A stretch of 64,000 nucleotides of DNA. It comes from Pyrenula massariospora (taxonomy: Eukaryota > Ascomycota > Eurotiomycetes > Pyrenulales > Pyrenulaceae). How positions within the stretch are numbered: position 1 is the stretch's first letter; each line of letters begins with the position of its first letter. This document shows positions 25,799-35,608 of this stretch, one piece after another. The translations under genes were made by a program, and so were the position numbers. Under the pieces are notes generated by a model, which did no database searches, was not told where the DNA came from, and saw only the letters and a list, made by a program, of their open reading frames with translations. Location: positions 682,001 to 746,000 of the forward strand of contig JAGFMI010000007.1 in NCBI GenBank assembly GCA_021030905.1. Direction: 5' to 3'.

Positions 25799-26826
25799 AA
25801 TTTCAGTACCCTATGATTAGTACATCACTTGTTACACTTGAGGTAGCGAAGCATATCCAGGCGAGTTCTAAAATTTTTTCATATTTGATGTGGTTCAGAG
25901 AATCATTTCATCGTGGATGACAGTGTTTCCGCAAATTCTTGCTCATCCGAAAAACAAGTAGCGTGACTGAGTTCTCAGCACCACTTTCTACCCAGGAAAT
26001 CAATGTAGGTGAACCTCGAGAGCAATAGGGACATGTTTAAAATACATTCTCATGTGACTACGGCTCTGACAGGCACCATTAGTGGCGTTAAAATTAATCA
26101 TTTGAGAAGTGTAATGAATCAAGTCAATATGAAACACAGCAGCAAACTCGGATAATTTTCCTCTTCAATTGACCCCAAGCCGGGATCAATGAAGATTACT
26201 AGGCAGCGTCATCAAAGTCTCATTTACCTACTCCGTAAGAATTGATCAAGTCTTTGGCAGGCCATTATATGCTGTCGGTTGTTTCAGACCAAACACGTAA
26301 TGACAGACAGATTAAAACAGTGCCAATGATGCTACGCAGTAACGGCGTCTAGTGCTTGAATCATCGCTCGTTCAACCGTCCTCATTCGCTGTGCCTACAG
26401 CGTGAACTTAAGGTAGACTTCCCCACTACCATTACCACGGTATGTAAGCAATCATCAGTAATAGTAGCTTCAGAGAGGATATCAGTACACGGAGTAGTAT
26501 GACGTACCTGCAATTTATTCTTAACTTGATCCCCATTCGCTCCCAAAGTAGCTTGAATAGGCCGAGAATGGATGTACGCTTAACCGCCGAGCTCCATCGA
26601 GAAGCATAAATTCTAGGTGGAAAACCCTCGCTCCCGTCCACAGGTGCAAGCACTGGCGAGGCTGAAATCAGCCCGCTGCTCTGCCTTGCCGCTAAGGTGT
26701 CAACAAGCGATCTTACCGCTCCAAAGACATGTTCAACTTTCTTCTCGATAGACAATCTAACTGTTCTTTGGATAATTCCTTTTAGAAGGTGCCACACAGG
26801 ACCGTCATAATGTGACGCCCTCAGAA
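25799..26826. other. AT-rich intergenic region
   Basis: 1 kb between two same-strand genes. A 154-codon frame on the minus strand (26432-26896) runs into the next gene's start and has no known domain; it is treated as spurious. Nothing else recognised. Confidence 0.4.
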
Positions 26827-29444
26827 ATGGCGTTGACAGGCGTCGACATTCTAAGCATCGTTGCCGGGGTCGTCCAAATCGCCGACGTCGGAGCACGGCT
26901 CTCGGTCAAACTCTCCTCTTTTGCTCGAAAAGTCAAATCTGCAGACTTAGCCATACGGGATGTCTCCCAAGACGTCGCTCTCACGTCTAATATATTACGT
27001 GAACTCGGGAACGAATTGCAGAAAGATGAAGAGGCAAAGTTATACTCTAGTCAAGCGCTGGATACGGCGCAGACTGTCATCAAAGAGTGTACGAAAGTCT
27101 TTAAAGAGCTGGAGGGCGCACTTGATAAGGACGCGCTGAAAGATGCTGCAACTTTTAAACGATTGGCGCAGAAAATCAAGTATCCTTTTGTTGAGCCGCA
27201 TATCGATCTTCTAAGGAGCAATTTAGAGCGCTTGAAATCTACTTTGCTGTTAATGCTCAATGTCATTATGTACGCTGGACAACTGCGAAGGTAATAGTTT
27301 CGCGTTCCACGGAAGAATAACCTTGAGCTAAGCGAGTATCTAGGAAGGCGAGCAACTACAAAGACATGCGAGACCAGCGATACCTGATTAAGATTCTTGG
27401 TCGCGAGATGAACGACAATAAGAAAAAAGTGGAACAGTTATCCAAACACATTGAAGCAGCAAATGCCATGGGCTCTGTGGAGAACGATACGACGAGAGAT
27501 CTGAACGCTAATACTGCTGCTGAGATTCCCACGCCTAGTCTCAATTTCGCTGACACAGCCCGATCTGGCACTTTTATGTTAACGAAAAGACACGAAGAGC
27601 GAATTAAATCCCGCAAAGGTAAGCTTGATGAGATCAGTAATTACTGTGAACTCGTAAGAGCTGTTCTCTCTGAGGTAAATGCGGTCAAATATGAGATTCG
27701 ATCCAGCGCAAGGAACTGCATTAGACATGGCGTGATCCAGGCTCACCACACCCAGATCAAGCAGTACGAGAAGGTTATGGACACGCAGAGAGTTTGGGCA
27801 GCAGTGGCAGCGCTAAATGAAATTGTAGGATTGTATCTTTTATATGTTTCCCAAGCCCTCCTAATCTCGCTAGTCTCGTTTTTTTTTTCTGACAATCGAT
27901 AGGTCAAGGGTGAGTACGGCGGGGAGTCCGGATCGGAAGCAGAGATGTCAAACATAAAACAACCCAAAAGAGGCACGATCTTGGAACAGTTTTCCGAGCC
28001 TCCAATCTTCGTTCGCCCGAACAAGCAGACTGGACGCGTTCAATCACACCTGTGGTATGGGAATCAGGTTAAGGAAGAAATCATTGAGAACCAAGATTCA
28101 TCAGCACTTGCTGGCTCACCTTCCAGTAGTCAAGAGCTGCCAGACAACAACAGCGTACTTGAGCGAACGACGTCCACGGATCAATCCCATCCACATGGAG
28201 CCTCATCGGACGCTTCATTTCGCGCAAAAGAACGACAACGGCGCTGTATAGAAGAGGGAGACATTATCAGAGAGACGGAAAGGAAATGGGATGAGCAAAC
28301 AACGCAACCGAGCCTAGGTCAAATGACGAATAATTATCTTGTCCCAAGAGATGAGCAAGAATCTGAATTAGAAGAGCCTGGCATTGAAGAGACTATGCCG
28401 CAGGAATATTGGAGAGCAACCCGGCAAATCCCGAAACATTTATTTGATCTTACTGAAAGTTTACAAACGAGTCCCACACACCTCGATGCAGCTCGCCTCA
28501 GACCTCATTATCGTATCGATAATAGGACTCACAAATTCGCCGAAACGGAATTCGAGCGCCCACCTTCCGAAAACCAATCAAAGCGAGAGTATAGTCCAGA
28601 TTCGAGCCATAGCCCACCTTGGGGCTCGAGCCCTGGATTGCAGCGCAGCGAAAGCGGTGTACCTATGGTCCATCAAGACACAGCAGGTGTTGAAGAGCAA
28701 GCACAGAATACAGGCGCGGGCACAGTCTCAGACCCACTACCTGTCGCAGGAAAGACTCCAGAAAGACTTAGGACACCTACAGATGTTATGAGACATGCCA
28801 GAGCGCGAATAGCCAGACAAGAAGCTGAAAGAGAGCGGTCAAGGCAATTGGAGCTTGAAATGCGGGAGCGGTGGAAACAAGAGCTAGGATCCCCGGAGGC
28901 TTTTGCTAAAGCTTCGCAACAAAGAGGACCGGGCGTTATTTTGGCCATGCCAATGCCGTCTACGAGCCCAAGAATGTCTGGTTCCCAAAGAAGATCCAAT
29001 GGCCCGAGGTCTGATATAGATTTTCAAATTAGCCGAGCACCTTTGTTCGTAGCGGATCCAACATGGGAACCACTTACCCCCGCTTGGCCGAATCGTGAGA
29101 CCCAGTCAGAATTGTGTCCCGCGATCCGTCTAGGTTCTAGTCAACAGTCAAGTACGACACCTCGAGCAATTTGCAATGGCAACGGCGATATCATCGGATC
29201 CCCCGAGTTAGAGTCCCCAATTCCCATAACGGATTATAGGAAAGAGCCGGACTGGGGGAAGAATCAGGCGAGAATGTCACCACCGGCACGCGTCTACGAA
29301 TTAGAACCTCCAGCAGAAAGATACTCACAGGGACGACGCCGAGCCAAAGTGCCAGACGACGACGGAGAATTAGTCTTGGAGCTGCTGAAGCAGTGGACCA
29401 CGCTAAGCGACTCGGAGCTTCTGATGTTGATGTTATCTGTCTGA
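26827..29444 (+). CDS. Protein with fungal NLR-type N-terminal domain and long disordered tail
   Basis: Three exons (26827-27290, 27344-27824, 27903-29444) give 828 residues. The start is the ATG opening MALTGVDILSIVAGVVQIAD, which begins the helical 'fungal N' domain (about residues 1-150) seen at the front of many fungal NLR-like proteins. Helices continue to about residue 315. From there on the chain is Ser/Pro/Glu-rich and low complexity, with a charged coiled-coil stretch at about 580-620 (many Arg/Glu) and a short hydrophobic end including ELVLELLKQWTTL. No NB-ARC, NACHT, ankyrin or WD repeats follow, so it is not a full NLR. The tail motif of the LLxxWTT kind recurs, to my knowledge, in similar fungal proteins. 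It may be a scaffold, signalling adaptor or incompatibility component; the role is unknown. Confidence 0.75.
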
Positions 29445-29815
29445 GCAACTCTGCCGATCTCTGTGATCTTAAGGGATCTTAAGGTTTGGAGAGCGCGGGT
29501 ACCTAGGCTTGAGAGCGCGGCTTGGAGACTGTCATCGTTCCCTAGAGTGTGGTAGACAAGGAAGGTGTTTGATCTTCTGGAAATCGCTTGACTCTCATGA
29601 TTCAAGGCATGACAGACAGATAGAATGGATAGGTTCAAGACCAGGCCGTTGTTCTGAATTTCTTCTGGAACTAGCGAGGGAGGTAATTGCCGCGGGTGGT
29701 AAAGCGGACCGGAAAATGTTAGAAGAAATTCGAGGATATACCGACGGAGCTCGGTAGGTAGGTAGAGTAGACCGGCGGACTGCTGTTGAGGTTCGTTGGC
29801 GTTCAATTCGGCCAT
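29294..29815 (-). pseudogene. F-box-like (2EXR-like) protein, N-terminal half only
   Basis: Starts at ATG 29815-29813. Residues 16-35 read LLYLPTELRRYILEFLL, the signature of the short F-box-like/2EXR domain at the front of many fungal hypothetical proteins, followed by LNLSILSVCHALNHESQ and RSNTFLVYHTLG, also typical. After RALQTLRSLKI (near 29465) the frame continues only as antisense of the preceding gene's last 150 bases, so the natural C-terminal half is missing here. A matching-looking C-terminal half lies on the other strand at 30358-30918. It is best read as a broken gene or a short truncated paralogue. Confidence 0.5.
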
Positions 29816-30357
29816 AGTCGCTGTTCATACTCTTGAGATTTCTGGAAATCTGCGTGCAGCTCACCCAACTTCGAGGTTACGGCAACACCACTCTGAGCCC
29901 AGAACAGTCAGGGTGAGCTGCACTGGTAAGTTACGGTGGGTCGTGGTTAGGCAATAAGTACACATTTATGCTTGGAGCTGGTAAGAGAGAAGGAGAAGGC
30001 GCAAGGGAGGAGGGGCCAAGGAATCGGATTAAAACGAAGGGCGTATCTCAATGGCAGCGCGAACAGGAAATTCCTTATCTAGAATACTTGCACAAAAAAA
30101 ATCCTGCGCGAGCAATATATGAACAGGACCAGCAATTTTTGCGAGCTTCAGACATGGTCATTTATCTGTGAGCCATCTGAATTATTTATTGTACGTTAAA
30201 GATGGAAGAATGGCTACTAGGGTGGCCTTTAAAGCCTAAAGAGCGAGCCCTTATTCGTGGGCCAAACAGCTCGTAACGCCTCCTTGCAGTAGGATCTAGG
30301 CCCGGTTGTGTAGAAACTGCGTCACATCATCATGCCGCTCACAGTATCCCTTGCGCC

Positions 30358-30918
30358 ATGGCCATCATTTACGATAAGCCTCCATCATATCGGTCCAGCT
30401 ATCAGGATTTCCGCTACTGCAGCAACATCCGCACCATGTGTCCAAGCCTCCGCTCTCTAACAATAAAGCCATCCCTAAGATCTCGCTGCGAATACGCCTT
30501 TGTCTTACTTGCGTTTGTTGCTCTGACCAGACAGCCAGAAGCGAGCGCAGCACTTTCCAATCGCATTAGACTCATAAATCGTTGTGCGCATGACCAAGTT
30601 CCGCGCAGACAGATAGTCCCTGGCTCACGATTTGCTCGCCCCCGCCTACGTTACTTTATAGCGACGCTCCGAATCGCACGAGAACAGACGCCAAAGTATA
30701 TTGCAGAATTTTTTGTACCCGGATGTGACATGATCATTGAAGCTGAAAGGGCGGACGTTTATTCCCTCCGTGTCATATGCGAGGAGGCGGGTTGGGAAGT
30801 GGAGGAGAAGACCGTTGATATGGAGCAGACGTACAAGCAGCCGGGGGTTAGATGCGTGGAATTGGAGTTGAAAGGAATGAGAAAGCGAGATGATCTGTTG
30901 AGATTAGATGCATCTTGA
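30358..30918 (+). pseudogene. C-terminal-half-like fragment of an F-box-like protein
   Basis: A 186-codon frame from ATG 30358. Its C-terminal 80 residues look like real coding sequence (ending with AEFFVPGCDMIIEAERADVY and a Glu/Lys-rich tail), and CPSLRSLTIKP near residue 30 resembles a leucine-rich segment that follows an F-box. The first about 25 residues have no such look. It has no F-box of its own. Its position and orientation opposite the N-terminal half at 29294-29815 would fit one gene broken by an inversion. It could also be an independent small hypothetical gene. Confidence 0.4.
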
Positions 30919-31451
30919 TGGTAGATTGCTTCGAAAGGAATCAAAGTGTAAAGACCCCCTGAAGCTGAATAGAATTCATTTGAGACCTCTGGGTAAGCCT
31001 CACCTCAGAAGTAAATTGTACATACATAAGCTGAGGTGTACCCATGCTGGACACCGGCAGACATGATATAAATGGTAAAATATTCCTATTGACTACGAAA
31101 TGCTTTCAAAACAGTACTGCTTATGGCGGGAAATGGATTTAGGGAATTTAAGTGAAAACGTTCTCCGCTGCACCGTTGACGAGCTTCTCTGCAACCAGTT
31201 CAAGCCCATTCAGAGCACGCGACCGTACGCAGACTTCACCAGGACTGTAGCGCAGTCTTTTCATTTTTCCAGTCTACCGTTTCGCTGCGCTATCAGCTAT
31301 AAGAAAATGACATCGTGAAGGATCCCGAAGGCGGGGACAAAGTTCCACCCCACATCTAAGCAATTAATTCCACAAGGATCACTCGTCTTGCCTTTGAACT
31401 TGACTCTTTAGGAGGATCTCCTGCTACATTCAAATTATCCGTCAGGACCAA
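30919..31451. other. Intergenic region
   Basis: 530 bases with the promoter of the downstream oxidoreductase. No gene or motif recognised. Confidence 0.4.
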
Positions 31452-32585
31452 ATGGCCCCCCAGATACTGAATGTTGGGCTCATCGGCTGTGGCTCCGTCG
31501 CCCAAACAATCCATGTTCCAACACTGCGACTCCTGCCACACCTCTACCGCATCACCGCCCTTTGTGACCTCTCCCCCTCGGCACTACACTTTGTCTCTAC
31601 GCGCCAGCCAGCTCCTCTGGTCACTTCGGATCCCCACGATCTTATCTCCAGCCCATCAGTCCAGGTGGTCTTCGTCCTCAGCTCCACTGAGTCTCACGAA
31701 ATTTATACGATCGCCGCCCTTAAAGCAGGCAAACATGTCTTGGTTGAGAAACCGCTCACACTGAGCCTACAGTCTGCTGAGCGGATAGTCCGCGCGGAGC
31801 AGGAAGCCCCAAATGGTGCGAGGGTCTTTGTCGCGTACATGCGCCGCTACGCGCCGAGTTTTGTTTCCGCGTTCAAGCGAGAAATCGCTTCGATTGACAA
31901 GATCCTGTATGTACGGTCAAGGGGCATTATTGGGCCCAATGACTACTTCATCAAGCAGTCCGGCACGTTTCCGGAGAGCTTCACGGATCTGCCAGAGGAG
32001 GCTGTTGCTCTAGGCGAAGGAGCGCGGCGGAGACTACTGGGTGAGGCATGGGAGGGGAAAGGGAGTGGTGAAGTGACAGAGGAGAAGGCGGCTTTTAGTG
32101 ATTTCCTAGGTTCGTTGGGGAGTCATGACCTTTCGCTACTGAGAGAAGCTGTTGGAGAGCCGGAGAGTGTGATTGGACTAAGTGTGAATCCGCCGTTCTA
32201 CACCGCGATCCTAAAATACCGTCGCGATTCGCATACTTTCTCTGCGACGTACGAAACGGGAATTACGTCTGTCCCAGTGTTTGACGCACACCTGACCGTA
32301 TACGGAATGAAGAAGACGGTCTGTATCATATATGACACCCCGTTCGTGAAGGGGCTGCCGATCAAGGTTTTGGTGGATGAAGAGAATGAGCATGGGGAGT
32401 GGGTGCATAGAGAGATCATGAGTAGTTACGAGGATGCGTACACTGCGGAATTGCAGGAATTACACGCATGCTTGACAGAGGGGAGGAAGATCAAAACGAC
32501 TGCGGAGGAAGCTTGTGGAGAATTGCGAGTTAACAATATGCTATACGAGCAGTATGAGAGACAGGGGAGCTTGAAGGCAGCGTGA
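31452..32585 (+). CDS. Gfo/Idh/MocA-family NAD(P)-dependent oxidoreductase
   Basis: Intronless, 377 residues from ATG 31452. The N-terminal Rossmann fold shows VGLIGCGSVAQ (residues 8-18), followed at about 95-103 by VLVEKPLTL, the EKP dinucleotide-site motif that marks the family. The C-terminal half (from about 125) is the Gfo/Idh/MocA alpha/beta substrate domain, with SHDLSLLREAVGEP at about 223-236. Members oxidise sugar, inositol or related cyclic polyols in the cytosol; the substrate cannot be told from sequence. It is a complete, single-exon gene with no sign of truncation. It may belong to general carbohydrate metabolism rather than to the PKS locus, from which it is separated by 10 kb of unrelated genes. 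Confidence 0.88.
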   Translation: MAPQILNVGLIGCGSVAQTIHVPTLRLLPHLYRITALCDLSPSALHFVSTRQPAPLVTSDPHDLISSPSVQVVFVLSSTESHEIYTIAALKAGKHVLVEKPLTLSLQSAERIVRAEQEAPNGARVFVAYMRRYAPSFVSAFKREIASIDKILYVRSRGIIGPNDYFIKQSGTFPESFTDLPEEAVALGEGARRRLLGEAWEGKGSGEVTEEKAAFSDFLGSLGSHDLSLLREAVGEPESVIGLSVNPPFYTAILKYRRDSHTFSATYETGITSVPVFDAHLTVYGMKKTVCIIYDTPFVKGLPIKVLVDEENEHGEWVHREIMSSYEDAYTAELQELHACLTEGRKIKTTAEEACGELRVNNMLYEQYERQGSLKAA

Positions 32586-33011
32586 CTGCGCGTTCTCTCT
32601 GTCGAGGATACCGACGGCAGTGACATGTAGATGTACGTACTGTTTGGGGCAAAAAAAATGCGCGCTGTGATCTTGAGAAAGTCATGTGGTCACGTTCCTC
32701 GGAAGTGGGAGAAGATGGGTTGATAGTAAGGCCAGGGATGAGCATGCCTGCAGCCACAATTGGGCGGAGAAGAAAATTTTCCACCCCCAATTGGCGCCGA
32801 TGTCATTGGCCACTTGGCGTCAAAATTCTGACGCGAGTCAGCCCTTCATCGTGCAGACCCCCGCCTCCTCCGCCCAAACCGCACATCAACCCAACATTCA
32901 CCGCTGCACCAGGAAAACCTTGTCTCTGAAGTCAACGCTGTCTTGAACAGAACAGATATCCCTTTACATCTATCAGTTGATGAAAAGTGCTGAGTGCACG
33001 CCTCAGTGCTC
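32586..33011. promoter_or_regulatory. Promoter and leader of the CPSase small subunit gene
   Basis: 426 bases between the oxidoreductase stop and the attenuator-peptide start codon. It has CT-rich stretches near 32850-32930. No specific factor site can be asserted. Confidence 0.35.
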
Positions 33012-33242
33012 ATGAAGGCTGCTCCTTCAGTCTTTACTTCTCAGGTACGAGCATCACGCTCTTTGGCTCACCACCACCAGCGCCTTCTCAACCCCCGTGC
33101 TCAACCTAAAATGTCATAGAGGCTCGCTAATGTCATGGCTTTTTACAGGATTATATCTCAGGTCTGCCGATTGACTCCATGTCGGATATTGCAGCTGCTC
33201 ACTGTCCCCACAGACCACCTCTGGAAAGCCTCGGTGAACTGA
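33012..33242 (+). CDS. Arginine attenuator peptide (AAP) upstream ORF
   Basis: A 24-codon uORF in three exons (33012-33044, 33149-33161, 33214-33242) interrupted by introns of 104 and 52 bases. The spliced peptide begins MKAAPSVFTSQDY and contains DHLW at positions 16-19. It is identical to the Neurospora arg-2 AAP at Pro5 to Tyr13 (including Asp12) and at Ser15 to Trp19, and has the same length. In Neurospora and yeast (CPA1) this nascent peptide stalls the ribosome at the uORF stop codon when arginine is high, which blocks access to the main start codon and promotes mRNA decay. The uORF stop is only 32 bases before the CPSase start codon. Identification rests on direct reading of the sequence. 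Confidence 0.93.
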
Positions 33243-33274
33243 ATTGATCTGTGACACTAGCAACACCTTATACA

Positions 33275-34817
33275 ATGTTTGGACGATTCTCAAAACCTGC
33301 AACGGCGGGCCTTAAATTCACCAAACTTCCCAAATATCATGGCCTCCAAGCTCGTTTCATGGCCACCGTGGAACACAATACTCCCCGCGTGATGCCTTCA
33401 CCGCCTCGAACCCGAGCAACTCCCGTGAGCCATGAGCGGGCGACCTTCACCATCCGAGACGGCCCGATCTTTCACGGCAAATCTTTTGGTGCGCAGTCGA
33501 CAGTTTCCGGCGAAGCAGTCTTCACGACCTCTCTTGTTGGATGTGAGTTTGTTCTGAATAAACCAAGTAATGGAAGAAAAAGCTTATGGATTGAACAGAC
33601 CCAGAGTCGCTCACTGATCCCTCCTACAGGGGACAGATCTTGGTTTTCACTCAACCTTTGATTGGTAACTATGGAGTGCCTTCTTCAGCCAGGGATGAGA
33701 ACGGTCTTCTGAAATACTTCGAGTCTCCCAACATCCAAGCTGTTGGGGTCGTCGTCGCTGACGTGGCTGAGCAATACTCCCATTGGACGGCAGTGGAGAG
33801 CTTGAGTGAATGGTGTGCTCGTGAAGGAGTGCCAGCCATCTCTGGGGTTGATACCCGAGGCATTGTCACGCACCTGCGTGAGCAAGGATCGTCTCTCGCT
33901 CGCATTACGATTGGCGAAGAATATGACCAGGACCAAGACGAGGCCTTTGTCGATCCCGAGCAGATCAACCTCGTTCGCCGCGTGAGCACCAAGCAGCCTT
34001 TCCACGTCGCTTCTCCAAACCCCAACGCTCATATTGCAGTGATCGACTGCGGCGTAAAAGAAAATATCCTCCGAAGCCTAGTCGGCCGAGGAGCGAGCGT
34101 CACAGCTTTCCCATACGACTATCCCTTCCACAAAGTAGCGCACCACTTCGATGGAGTCTTCATCTCCAATGGCCCAGGTGATCCAACCCACTGTCAGGAA
34201 ACAGTCTACCATCTCCGTAAATTGATCGACTCATCCCAAATCCCCATCTTTGGTATCTGCCTAGGTCATCAACTTCTTGCCCTCGCGGCTGGCGCAAAAA
34301 CCATCAAACTTAAATACGGCAACCGCGCGCATAACATTCCGGCTCTAGACCTTACAACAGGAAGATGCCACATTACCTCGCAGAACCACGGCTACGCCGT
34401 CGACGCCTCCACTCTCCCAAGCGATTGGAAGCCCTACTTCGTCAATCTTAACGACAGCAGCAATGAAGGTAAATTCCCTCATCCCCTTCCATATTTCCAA
34501 AGCTGACCTCTCAAAAAGGCCTAATCCACAAGTCCCGCCCAATCTTCAGCACGCAATTCCACCCGGAAGCCAAAGGCGGGCCCCTCGACTCTTCGTATCT
34601 TTTTGATATGTACCTCGAGAACGTTCAGAAGTACAAGAATTCCATGAACGCGCTGCACCCGTTGCGCGACAGTACGCCGAGCCCGCTCATGGTCGACCTG
34701 CTCGCGAAGGAACGCGTCGGCGTCGCGCCGACGCAGGGCATGTTGAGTGTGGCGCGGGAAAGGGAGTTGAGGGGCGAGCACGAAGGAGCCGTTGGTGTGA
34801 GTGCTACCGCCGCATAA
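33275..34817 (+). CDS. CPA1: Carbamoyl-phosphate synthase, arginine-specific, small (glutaminase) subunit
   Basis: Three exons (33275-33542, 33599-34468, 34519-34817), 478 residues. It hydrolyses glutamine and passes ammonia to the large subunit for carbamoyl phosphate made for arginine. The first about 30 residues are basic and lack acids ([15 protein letters not shown]...), consistent with a mitochondrial presequence. The N-terminal CPSase small-chain domain carries FTTSLVGYPE and GNYGVPS. The class I glutamine amidotransferase domain has [16 protein letters not shown] (nucleophile Cys about 310), SQNHGYAV and FHPEAKGGP (His about 394, Glu 396). Translation is expected to be repressed by arginine through the AAP uORF directly upstream. 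The model is complete and all catalytic residues are present. Confidence 0.95.
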
Positions 34818-35608
34818 AATGGGGAAACGAGAGAAAAGAATCCCGGTGAGATGTTGCACTGGATATTCAATTTGCCCCGGGAAAGTTAGGAAGAAAGTGT
34901 TCCGAACAGGCTGGTCTTTGTTGATTTTTATTTTCCAGAATTCCTTTGATTTGAATCCACTATCTACATAGTCTGATGGCGAAGCCGGCTCATATAGGAA
35001 TACGCACAAAAAAGCTTTCTCATTCTTCTTCTCCTCCTCTACAAAATCGTGTAAAATCACCATCGTATTGCCCGCCAGGATCGTAGCGCCGCATCATAAG
35101 CGCTCAGACCTCTCCCCACTGCTCGACAGAAGAAAAAACTTCTCGGAAACGTTGTTTTGTCTACCCGCCGTTTCGGCCCCCAATTCAGCCTTGTCTGCCC
35201 TGCTAGGATAGAAACGTCCAAGCACGAGCAAGCATCCGAGACACCGACATGCATCAATCTTCATGCTTTTCGCCACAGACGCGACAGAAAACTGACCCCT
35301 CATTATTGTCAATTGAACATAGCTACCTAATCTGTATCTTTATTTCTATCAGTGTCCATAGCCCGAAGTATTCCCAATGTTTGAATGTCTTTCTTGCATG
35401 CTCGATTTTCTATACTATTACTTTTGAAATGTTGATTTATGTACTTTGATCGCGCCGTCATGAAAAGAAGCAACGCTCTCTCCTAGAACAAGAGCAAAAT
35501 TGTATCGGTTTTCTTTCCTCTCCACCCAATCACCACCATGTAATCTCCCCTGAAACCCCCAATATAACATCCTCTCCACCTCTTCCCCATCAAAACCGTA
35601 AAAACAGG
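34818..35608. other. Intergenic region
   Basis: About 790 bases holding the 3' end of the CPSase gene and the promoter of the next gene. No coding frame of note. Confidence 0.4.

Noticed and set aside
26432-26896. 154-codon minus-strand frame
   Set aside because: Overlaps the start of the NLR-type N-domain gene and has no recognisable domain.
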